Shown here piece after piece: positions 35,453 through 45,179 of a stretch of 64,000 nt of DNA. The translations under genes and the position numbers were made by a program. The stretch comes from Panulirus ornatus. Lineage: Eukaryota; Arthropoda; Malacostraca; Decapoda; Palinuridae. Under the pieces are notes generated by a model. It did no database searches and was not told where the DNA came from. It worked only from the letters and a program-made list of their open reading frames with translations. Each line of letters opens with the position of its first letter. The first letter of the stretch is position 1. The stretch lies in assembly GCF_036320965.1 (NCBI RefSeq), contig NC_092290.1, forward strand, positions 3,029,420 to 3,093,419. The letters are read 5' to 3'.

Positions 35453-38400
35453 GTAAGGTTTATGATTAGTAAAAATCAGTGGTTTTGATTTATCGGGACT
35501 TGTCAGTGGAAAATGTGCTTCTACTCGGTAATAAAAGACTATTGTTATATTGATGGTTTGGTTGTATCAAAGCGTTGCTGGTTATGAGATATCCTAATAG
35601 AATTTGTACCAGAGTGCAGAGTACTTAACGATATTTGGGTTAATGGTAAACATGTGTTATTATTCCATCTGGTTAATGACTAGAAGGGTTTCTGGATTTC
35701 GTTAAATGTGTATGGAGTTTTTATGATGGATTCAAAATTAGATAAAGCTTTGTTATTTGATCCTTTAAGGAAAAAAAAATACTCAGGCATGCAGTTAGAA
35801 AAATGTTTACATTAGGTAATTTTTCGAAAGAGGACGTGCATGTTTTTGTTTACGTATCTTAATGAAAGTGGTGCCTCTGGGTTCTTTAAACTCTAGAGTT
35901 GATTCAGAGTTTGAGATTTTACCTGCAACATCTCCTATGCTTACAATTTTGCCATCATAAAGTGGGTAGGGCTTTGAAACAGGGAATTTGTGGCGTAGAA
36001 GCATTTTATACTAATTGTTTGGATTATATGGTATTGATTTGAACCACTTATATCAGAATAAATGTACAAGAATTATCGAATGTCCTCACACGTTGCAAAA
36101 GGACTTTAAGAATTTACTGCTTTGAGAATGGCTGAAGAGGAACCTCCACTTGGCACATCCAATTCTATAGACCTTTATTTATAAAGTTTGTTAACGTTTA
36201 TACAGTGCAACTACATCCTTTATGAAAGGGTTGTAATGTAACTTGTTATTGGTTATATAATTTTCTAGTTTTAATGAGAAACTCATACCCTGTTCATCAA
36301 CATATATGTCTTATCACATTGATTTTGCCATGTATCCTTATTTTAATGTTCTTAATCACTAGTAGTGCTCACATGGTTTGAGGTTTGTCAAAAGCTTATG
36401 GGTTTAACCAAATCCATGGTTTTTGCTCACTGTTTTATGCCTGTTTTAAAGACAAAATATGGGCAAAATCAGATTTAGATTTTTGGCCGCAGCTGCATAA
36501 ACAGTTGTACACGTTTTCAGAAGCCAAGTACCCCTACCTCTCCTCCCCAGTAAACCTTGCTCCATCCCATCCCACTCCAGCACAACCTCACAATCTTATT
36601 ACCATATTTTACAATAAGTTTCCTATGACTATCATCTGCATTACTTTTGATTTGGCAGCAGTCAGTGAATTAGATAATTTGAGGGATGATGTAAACAACC
36701 ATGCTACGCCTCTTTCTCTTTTTCAGTAATTCTCACTCCGCCCCATCCTGCTCCACCACCATCATCACCCCATTTCTAGAAAGTAATCATTAGATATTTT
36801 CTAGATTATCAAATTAAATAGTTGAAAGCACCACCATGGATACGTTTATATATTTAAGAATAGGTTTGATAAATCCTTTGCTTCAAGTCCATGATAGACA
36901 TTATTTATACCTCCTTAGGTACATGAAAAGTTTACAGGTATTTGTCATTGAATCATTTATATGTCCCTTTACTCAGCCATACTTATCTGTGAGTTTCTGA
37001 CCTTTTCCTCTATTACAAACAGTCTTGAAAGGATTCCGTTGCCATTTGGATTCCTTTGTATTCCTACGTATCTTAATTGCAAGTTGGTAGTGCTGGAATC
37101 ATATGCTGTTTCGAATTCTTATATGATTTTTCAATAATAGTGTGTAATATTTGAGTTTGATGGTTTTTATTATTGAGTGGAATTATTAGATTAAATATGC
37201 AAGTGCAGTTGGATTAAGAATAATCATCTTCCCCTGCACCAAATATTTTAATATAATTTGAAAACCTACTCTTTTTTTTTAATTTTTTTTCTTATTTGTA
37301 ATGTGTGTATGCTCTCCTTTCTTACGGTATCCTGAAGGAATAAGAAAGAGATATTCATGGTATGTGTATAATATTGTGATTTATAAGTTTATCAGAAAAC
37401 CAGTTGAATCAAGATTTGCAGTTAAAGGTTTGATCAAAGATCAAATAGAGTGTTCATAATTAGATTGATTTTCCATCTCCACAGCTACTGAGTATCACCT
37501 GGGTGTACTGAAGGCCAAACTTGCAAAGTATCGCACCCAACTTCTGGAACCTCAAGGAAAAAAAGAGAAGGGAGAGGGTTTTGATGTTATGAAAAGTGGT
37601 GATGCTAGAGTGGCACTCATTGGCTTCCCCTCTGTTGGCAAGGTTTGGACAGTTTGTTCCTTAGTAACTAATTATACTTGTATCTAGAATGGTTTTGTTG
37701 ATTTCTTTTATTCAGGAAAATTACCAAAACTTTACGTATTTCACAGTGAATGAGTGTTGTCGGTAACATAAAGTGTGTGTTGTATAGAATTTTGAAACAT
37801 GGACTTGTGGCCACAAGTCTGTTTCACATTAACACCTTGGGCATTGGTTAAAGATGTGTGTGATTAATGTGGAGAGGCTGTATACACCAGCTCCACCTCA
37901 GTAGGCTAGGAATGGAGTAATAATGACAGATAGAAACATTGCACATCATCAGCTCCTTGTTTAAAACAAACATTTATAAAACTGCATCATTACCGATATA
38001 TCTTTTCTCGAAACATAGTTTTAAGTGCATTAGCTATGTTTATTTGTGGTTTTAAACAATTAGACAAGCAGACATGTGAAAAGTTCACATCAGAGGTACA
38101 TGGTTATATTGTAAGTGAATGATCTGTCATACGCCCAGCCATCTATACTGTCTATTTTCTCCACTAACTAGAGGCCAGTTCATTTTATGATGTGGTTTTA
38201 CAAATTCTCTATACCCATACAACTGCTTTGTTGGGTCCACTCATCAGTTTTCAAGTTGTTATTCCAGTACCCTCTGATTTTTTATTTTTTCAATGTACTT
38301 TTGATATTCATACCTCTTATTCAGTAAGGTTTTCTGCTGTATATACATTCTTCTCAGTGGCATCTGATCATGCTAGTACAACTTATCAGTAGCCAGAATA

Positions 38401-41400
38401 TTGATGTGAATTAGCATTTTGACAGTTGCAAATACAAAATTCAGATATTTTCATATTTTATTGATTACTACAGTGGAATTTCTTTGCTTACAGTCCACTC
38501 TTTTAAGCACATTGACCAACACTCAAAGTGTGGCGGCATCTTATGAATTCACAACATTGACTTGCATCCCTGGAGTTATTGACTATAAAGGTGCCAATAT
38601 CCAATTGCTGGATTTACCAGGTATCATTGAAGGTGCCTCTCAAGGAAAAGGAAGAGGCAGGCAGGTAAGGATTGTCATTTTATGATTCTCTCTCTCTCTC
38701 TCCTCAATAGTGACCTCCACACTGTCAGATAGCGTTATAAGTGAAGATGAGGTGTTACCATACTGCCTACTAGTAGTTACCACTTAAACGAAAATAACCT
38801 TTGTCAAGGCTGTATCGTCATTTGTAGACAATACAGAATACAGTCTCTTTGAATAACTACTCACTCCAAGGAGTCCATCATTTCTATGCTTCTGATTGAA
38901 GCCTCAGATCTATTAGAGTGTCATAAAAGAGGTCTTGGGTTGTTTAGTTGATAGTTAAGTAAAGATTTATTAAAATAGTCATGTAAAGTATATCACAGAT
39001 TATGTAAAATTTAATTAGTGCAGTGTTAAAGCACATGATTGTACCCATGAAAAGATAGTAGTCATTTATAAGTTGGCCCTCTAAAAATTTTGAAGGAGCT
39101 TATGTTGTTAACATGATCCAGGTATTTATTTGCAGTATGTCCAACTTTGTTTAAGAGTTATGTGCTTTGGTTAGATTTTATTTTTGGGTTATATGCATAT
39201 GGATTAAAAATCAGTGGGTGAGGCACAGACAAACTTATGTTTGTTGCCCATTTATTGACCAATCCCATAGGAGGACGAATAGCTGGCTGCCAGGCGAAGA
39301 TTCAAGTCCAGGTCCACTGATTTATTGCCAGCATTGCTAATCGCTAATTTGTGGAGAATCATTTTATGAAAGTGATCATGAAATGTTGATTTCTGTTAAA
39401 ATTTTGATGCACTCTTCTGATCTGAGAATATACTTCTATTATCAGTGAACTTTAGATGTTAAACTCTTCTAAACTTGGCTATTTGTTGTGGCTAAATATC
39501 TAGGTGAACCATTTGGCACAGGTGACTCCTTACAGTGAGTCATGATGGTGAATTTTTTTTTTTTCTCAAAATTCTTAACAGTCTTTGCCTTGAGATTAGA
39601 TCATTTGTCTAAACCTATCGTCATTGCACGACCAAATTCTCACAGCTTGAGTTTCAAGTTTGATTTTTCCTTAGTAATTTTTTCTCCTTTTTTTTTATTA
39701 TGCCATTCAAGTGTTTCATAAGGGCCTGTTTAACTTAATTACTGTACTTGACATAGACTGTAGTAACAAAGTTCCCTTTGTATTTTACAAATTCAAAGAG
39801 GGAGTGCTTTTTATATCCCATTAAGAGTAAAGAATGCTGTATGAAAACACAGTATTGTTAAATTTACAGGTTATTGCAGTGGCTCGAACAGCAGATTTAG
39901 TGATAATGATGGTGGATGTTACAAAAGGTGAAGTGCAAAAAGAACTTCTGACAGCAGAACTGGAAGCTGTTGGTATCAGACTGAATAAGAATAAGCCTGG
40001 CATTTATTTCAAGGTAAATGTGAAAAAATATGCTATTAGAATGATTTCCAGAATATTGTATTGTGTGAGTGCATTTTAGTCCATTTTATAAGAATGTTCC
40101 TGGGCTTATGTAATAATGATATAGAAACCACATAATATGATGTGTAGCATTAGAGATTCTCTGCCAGAAGGCTCTGATTGTTTAGTTTTAAACAGAAGTG
40201 TATTTTTTTATACGGGTATATTTTTACCCATCATCCAGAAGTTCTAGATGTGAAAATCAAAGTTACTAGATTTTCTTATTTTTTTTTGGACTAAATTAAA
40301 TGTTTCCATTTTGTAAGCAAGGGTGATTCATGCAGAATCTTCTTTGTGTTCTTTTCCCCATACCATTAATGTATTTTTTTTTCATCTGCAGCTGTCATCT
40401 TTGTATCATATTCTTTGCTCCTTAATTGCTACTTATTTCTTTGCCTTATCTTGTGTTCCTTCCTCATCACTCCTGTATCCCCTCCATTATGTTTTCCTTT
40501 ACTATGCTTCCAGTTACTTTAACATCACACGTGTTCTGATGCCATCACCCATGTTTCACAGACAGCACTTGTCATTTATCTTCAGGTTGAATCCATTAGA
40601 TTTTGTAGGTATTGCAAATGAAAATATTAGATTTATGTAGGCCTTGAACATATCTAACATCCTGACATAGTTTGAAATGATCAAGATGAAAATCAAGAAA
40701 ACATTTTGAATGTCATTGGGCAAATTTTGTCATGATGTATGGAAGGAAAGTTCAGTATCTAAGGGCAAAGATGGGTACGTTTGAAGGTACAGTAGACCCA
40801 ACAACCAGAGTGTGTTGAGGTGGTTCAGATGTATGGAAAGAAGTGAAGAGAAACTGAACTGACAAAGGATCTGTTTCAGGACTCACGTGTGTAAAAGTAG
40901 GGGAACTAGAAGATAGGAGGATGGGGTGAAGGAGTCTTTTGGGCACTGGGACTTGAATAATCTGGAGAATGAGAGTATTGAATAGACTGTGTTGGATCAG
41001 TGAAGTATATGGAGAGGGTTAGTGCTGTCATTGAGTTAAGCAAGGGCATATGAAGCAGTCAAGATAATCCATGGAATATCTTGTAGGGCTTGGCTCTGAT
41101 GGTAGGCACTGGTTTCAGCACATTTTATTGATAGATAGAGGGTAGATGTTTGCATATGAGGTTGTTTTTGTTCATACTACCACACTAAGTTAGAGGAAGC
41201 AGTTAGGTATATAAAAGAAAATGCCTCACAACCTAATATCAGTTTGTAGCTATGGTTTTTACCTAATCAGGCTCATTAAGTCTCTTTTATGTAGTTATTA
41301 AATGATTTTGGTTGATAATCTTCTAATATGTTTCTTTGACAGCAAAAGAAAGCTGGTGGCATAAAATTCAATGCAACTTGCACCCTAACAAAGATTGATG

Positions 41401-44400
41401 AGAAGATGGTACAGATGATACTTCATGAATACAAGATTTTCAATGCTGAGGTAAGTACAAGTTTCTGGCAGCCCACTCATCACAGTGTCTAGAAACAAGA
41501 TAAGAAATGTATTATCTGGTACATTAAATCCTTTTTAGAAACAAGTTTTGGTTTGCAGGCCAAACTAGCATATTGGTCATCTTGAAATATGGAAGAGTTT
41601 AATTCCTTATATCAAGATAAATTTTGTGCTTGTTTAGCTCATGGAAATAGTTACCAGAAGCAAAGAAAAATGATTTGTTGTTTGAAAGTTGATGTAAGAA
41701 ATTATAAGAGATTGAGTCATATTTATAGTAATATCAGTCAGACAATGTTGGAATGAAAGAGATAATTGTAAAAACATAGTAAGAGCATTTGGATTAAAGA
41801 ATGATCAGGGATGTATTGACTTTCTGGGCTTTGGTCCCTTTAGTGTTTTGGGCCCTCTGGTTCTTGCCATTTCCTGATTTCAGGGCAAGAGGATTCAGCA
41901 TGTGATGTAATTGAATATATAGATGGTACATTACATATTAGTCATGTTTTTTTGTGATGTCAATTAAAGTTATGTTTCAGGTCATCTTCAGAGAAGATTG
42001 TGCTGCAGATGAATTGATAGATGTCATATCTGGTAACCGTGTGTACATGCCTTGCTTATATATTTACAACAAGATTGATCAGGTGTCCATTGAAGAAGTT
42101 GACAGAGTTGCACACCAGCAACATTGTGTGGTTGTCAGGTACAGTTCAAACTGGTAGTTTCCTTCTCATAGTACTTCTGCATAAGTTTTCAGTAAGATGG
42201 CTCATATTGGTTTAGATAGAAATTTTATAATTTTACAGTAGAAAAAATTAGTTGATAAACATATTTATATAAGTATATGAAAATCAGATAACCAGAAGTG
42301 TACATCTGGTTTCCTCTTGCCGTAAAATGAAGCAAGCACTGCCAAGTTTGACCATCTGCATGATTCACTATAGAAAATTATGTCTGTCTGGTAACTTTGT
42401 TCCCATTTACTTTGGGTAGGTCATGTACATAGAGGCTCTCATCCTTTGTAGGAATCAATTTCACAAAACTTTGGACCTGTCCTCATCTTCCAGACTTCAT
42501 GCTGGCAAAGTTGAGAGATGTCTATTTTGTAGTTAATATTTCATGGATTGTATAATTTCTGAAGTTTATACTTTTCATGATTGACTGGTCAGAGGATCTT
42601 TAGTTAGCATCTCTATTTATAGCATTTCCCACATAGTAAGGCATTGTTTATTAGTGTAATCTTTGATGAGTAAGAGTGGTAACTTGGTATTAAGGGATAA
42701 ACCAGATTTCTTGACTTAGGAATCTAGTTATTTTGCATGTGATTTATAGCTTTTCATTAATAAGTTATATGATACTGTTGAAATTTGTCGAGGAAGCAGT
42801 GAGTAGAAGTATGAAGACTTTAGAAATGGGCTCTTCTACAAATTTAGAATTTATATCCAGTTTTTGAAATGATGTTTTCTTATTGATCAGGATCTAGTTT
42901 TTATCACTGATATGTATTTACACTGGATGATAGCCATTAGATGTAAGATGCTAAATCATGATATGTAATTCATTTTTAATGCTAAGGCAGGAAGTAGCTA
43001 ATGGGTATGAAAGAATGATGTTTATCTACTGTAGATCATTAATTTTATTATTATTTTATATTTTTAGTTGTAATATGAAGCTGAACTTGGACTACCTTTT
43101 GGAACGGACATGGTTAGAGTTATCACTTCTTCGTATTTACACCAAGAAACCTGGAAGAGCACCAGATTTTGCTGATCCTATTATCCTTCGTGGGGGAGCT
43201 TCAGTGGAGCATGTTTGCCATTCTATTCATCGTTCTATTGTATCAGTCTTCAAATATGCACTAGTCTGGGTGAGTATATGTTTTATGTTATTCCTTGAAT
43301 TGAAGGAAGAGTACATGATTATTTGAGATTTTCATGAATTCCTGTTAAGTATTTCGCTGATCAGTTTTCATGTTAATTTGCCCGTGCATGCTTTTCATTG
43401 AAATATCTTTAAGCTTCAATTGAAGATAGTGATGTAATAATGCTTTTGTCATTCTCTAAATGGATGTTATGTTTATGTTCATTAAGAAGTTAATGAATTA
43501 GATGTTTGGATTACAGCAATTCTTGGTGAGGAGTAGAGAGGATAGGAAGGGAAAAGAGGTTGTTTCAAACAGACGTTGACTTCAGCATGTAGTGGAGAAT
43601 GTTTCCAGAAAAAAATAAGAAGTGATAAGTCATGGTTATCGATGGGGAAAGGTGCATGAAAATTGATTAGAATGGGGGTATTAAGAAATGTTTATTTACT
43701 TTGGGGTACATGAAACACAGCTTAATGCTCTTATAAAACAATAAACTGGATATATTAGTTGAGTGAGAGTGAAAAGTGTGAATTTTTTGGAGATAGATAT
43801 AAGATTGCAGTCTGCTGTGTTATGTCACCATTGTTGTATGGATGGGGCTTTACATATGATGAAAGTGAGTTGGGGTAATTGCAGGTTACAGTTGAACCAT
43901 AGTGGAAACAGAAGTGTTGCTATTATAGTTGCAGATAATATAATTCAGTTAGCCAAATCAAAACAATTAGCCAGAATATTTCGATGATGTCTGAAAGGGA
44001 AGTGTGATGAAAGTAGATACATGTAAGAACAAGTACTGTTTTATTGTAAATGTCGGTTATTGTTTACAATATCACTTTCTTTTGATTGCTGTTTTATGTG
44101 GGTGTAACCTGCTACCCATAGGTTGATACAGGGCATATGAAGTGTTCAAGATAAACCATGTAAACTGTGACTTTGCTCTGGTTTCAGTACATTTTACATG
44201 ATAGCTAGAGAGTGGGCATTAATGGCAAAAGAGTGGCTGTGTATAAATGAGGTCATTGTTCATTTTCTTTCACAAGCTACTACTTGTGAAATACAATGAT
44301 GCAAAACTAGAATCCTGTATATGGGACTCCTGCACCTTCAAGGCTGCACTCCATGTGATTTTAGGGTAAGGTGAGCTCCTCTGGGGTAAGAACTGCTAAT

Positions 44401-44637
44401 GATAATGCAGTCTTGTCAAAGGTGACTTCTCACCCTTGGTGTACCTCTTGGTGGTGGAGTCTGAGAATACATTTGAGATGTTATAATCTATTATGTGCAA
44501 CATCATTTTATTTCGTGAGAATTCAACATATTTATCTTTTATTTCAGGGTAAGAGTACAAAATTCAATCCCCAGCGGGTAGGTATTCATCACACTATGTC
44601 TGATGAAGATGTTATTCAGATTGTCACGAAGAAATAA
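35389..44637 (+). CDS. DRG2: DRG2, developmentally regulated GTP-binding protein 2 (8 coding exons)
   Basis: Spliced CDS: 35389-35452, 37485-37642, 38494-38664, 39870-40013, 41343-41450, 41981-42138, 43068-43269, 44548-44637. The sum is 1095 nt, giving 364 residues plus TAA, the same length as vertebrate DRG2. Order of parts: N-terminal helical region starting [21 protein letters not shown]-loop GFPSVGKS at 68-75; switch I region FTTLT at 93-97; G3 DLPG at 114-117; G4 NKID at 245-248; G5-like SCNMK at 268-272; TGS domain about 290-363, containing [13 protein letters not shown]. All introns are GT-AG. DRG2 is a cytoplasmic OBG/DRG-class GTPase that in other animals is stabilised by RWDD1/DFRP2 and acts with translating ribosomes; that role is family knowledge. 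The start has A at -3 and G at +4, and an in-frame TAA lies at 35380-35382. The paralogue DRG1 is excluded by the N-terminus and the linker before the P-loop. No neighbouring gene was recognised. Confidence 0.97.
37485..37642 (+). CDS. DRG2: DRG2 coding exon 2 (residues 22-74)
   Basis: Follows acceptor tctccacag. It encodes the helical linker ([20 protein letters not shown]), the [18 protein letters not shown] segment and the P-loop up to Lys74. The exon stops in phase 0 between Lys74 and Ser75, so the intron splits the GKS of the P-loop. The donor is gtttgg, the poorest in the gene; the frame breaks soon after it, while exon 3 resumes the P-loop exactly, so the junction is sure. Confidence 0.94.
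38494..38664 (+). CDS. DRG2: DRG2 coding exon 3 (residues 75-131)
   Basis: Follows acceptor tgcttacag and begins with Ser75 of the P-loop. It carries the switch I region ([18 protein letters not shown]) and G3 [18 protein letters not shown] (switch II). Phase 0 at both ends; donor gtaagg. Confidence 0.95.
39208..39323. repeat. Small intronic element with 10-bp terminal inverted repeats (DRG2 intron 3)
   Basis: AAATCAGTGG at 39208-39217 and CCACTGATTT at 39314-39323 are perfect inverted ends of a 116-bp segment. Inside it GATTCAAGTCC at about 39299-39309 resembles a Pol III B box. It could be a MITE or a decayed tRNA-derived SINE. No clear target-site duplication is visible. Confidence 0.3.
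39870..40013 (+). CDS. DRG2: DRG2 coding exon 4 (residues 132-179)
   Basis: Follows acceptor aatttacag and encodes [20 protein letters not shown] and then [14 protein letters not shown]. This is the G-domain core strand and the start of the DRG-specific insertion that precedes the S5D2-like subdomain. Phase 0 at both ends; donor gtaaat. Confidence 0.95.
40735..41175 (+). pseudogene. Eroded LINE 3' end in DRG2 intron 4
   Basis: Broken frames on the plus strand contain [14 protein letters not shown] and EDGVKESF. They align with a LINE ORF C-terminus of the form VLKWFGHMERM...EGTRRRGRP...KDGVKK. The following noncoding stretch (GGCATATGAAGCAGTCAAGA, then a diverged GGTTTCAGCACATT) continues into that family's 3' UTR as I remember it. 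No frame is intact and there is no poly(A). It is in the same orientation as the host gene and looks old. Exon 5 begins 168 bp later. Confidence 0.6.
41343..41450 (+). CDS. DRG2: DRG2 coding exon 5 (residues 180-215)
   Basis: Follows acceptor tttgacag and encodes [20 protein letters not shown] through [11 protein letters not shown], the S5D2-like inserted subdomain. It has 36 residues, as in the vertebrate protein. Phase 0 at both ends; consensus donor gtaagt. Confidence 0.95.
41981..42138 (+). CDS. DRG2: DRG2 coding exon 6 (residues 216-267 plus two bases of 268)
   Basis: Follows acceptor tatgtttcag and encodes [20 protein letters not shown] and then [20 protein letters not shown]. The G4 motif NKID at 245-248 gives guanine specificity. 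It ends in phase 2 with donor gtacag. Serine 268 is assembled from AG plus the T that opens exon 7. Confidence 0.95.
43068..43269 (+). CDS. DRG2: DRG2 coding exon 7 (residues 268-335)
   Basis: Follows acceptor atatttttag. It completes the G5-like SCNMK at 268-272 (SCGMK in human DRG2), then [11 protein letters not shown] and the first part of the TGS domain, including [19 protein letters not shown] and [14 protein letters not shown]. It ends at Trp335 in phase 0 with donor gtgagt. Confidence 0.95.
44100..44290 (+). mobile_element. Eroded LINE 3' UTR fragment in DRG2 intron 7
   Basis: Shares ordered blocks with the intron 4 copy: GGGCATATGAAG, a diverged GATAAACCATG / GATAATCCATGG, and GGTTTCAGTACATTTTACAT (compare GGTTTCAGCACATTTTATTG). 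The order and spacing match, so the two are paralogous copies of one repeat. Only the 3' UTR part survives, in the sense orientation. Confidence 0.5.
44548..44637 (+). CDS. DRG2: DRG2 coding exon 8 (residues 336-364 and stop)
   Basis: Follows acceptor tttatttcag and encodes [20 protein letters not shown] then DVIQIVTKK and TAA. This is the end of the TGS domain. The VTKK ending has one residue more than the vertebrate VKK, which offsets a one-residue shorter linker before the P-loop. Confidence 0.95.
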   Translation, partial: GKSTKFNPQRVGIHHTMSDEDVIQIVTKK

Positions 44638-44638
44638 A
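44633..44638 (+). terminator. AATAAA overlapping the DRG2 stop codon
   Basis: The hexamer AATAAA spans the last two bases of the final Lys codon, the TAA stop and the next base. If used, it would give a 3' UTR of only about 10-30 nt. It may be coincidental, since AAA TAA A creates it automatically. Confidence 0.25.
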
Positions 44639-45172
44639 TTATTTTATCATAGTTTGTTATTCCAAAATATTGTTAAGATATCATTTGTCATCTCTTCTTT
44701 CGGTAGGTTGCCTAACCTTGAATTATCAAAGTAATATTGGCAGTTCTTGAAAATAAGTTATTGCAAATTTATGATGATAAAGTTAGATCCTACCATCATC
44801 ATCAAGTAGTTAGTCAAGAAGGATCCTAAATGGACTCATTTGTACATCTTTAGTTGTAAGAAGGAAAAAGTACCGGTTGAATTCATTGTCTTTCTGTCTT
44901 TTTTTTTGGTCTCATTGGCTAAATTTGGTCTTGGATGGGGAATTGAAAATATTTATAAAGTGTACTGGGAATGGTGTAGAGGAGATTTTTATACTATGGT
45001 ATGCCATGAAGGTTAACCATTATATAATTGGCAAGATGAAAATGTTTCTTTCTTCATACTACCTTGCACGTCTTTTGTAATATATCAAGCAGCTGTTTAT
45101 TAGAGACTCAGAAATTGCAAAACAACGCTCATATGAACAATAAGACAAGATAATTAGTCAGACGCTATTGTG

Positions 45173-45178
45173 AATAAA
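45173..45178 (+). terminator. Candidate DRG2 polyadenylation signal
   Basis: AATAAA lies 536 bp after the stop codon and is followed by a T-rich stretch (45183-45194) that could serve as a downstream element. It is the first clear AATAAA after the one overlapping the stop, so it is the likelier end of a normal-length 3' UTR. This is an inference without transcript data. Confidence 0.4.
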
Positions 45179-45179
45179 A

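Noticed and set aside
35453..44547. Box C/D snoRNA in a DRG2 intron
   Set aside because: TGATGA-like sequences exist but none pairs with a CTGA box and terminal stem at the proper spacing.
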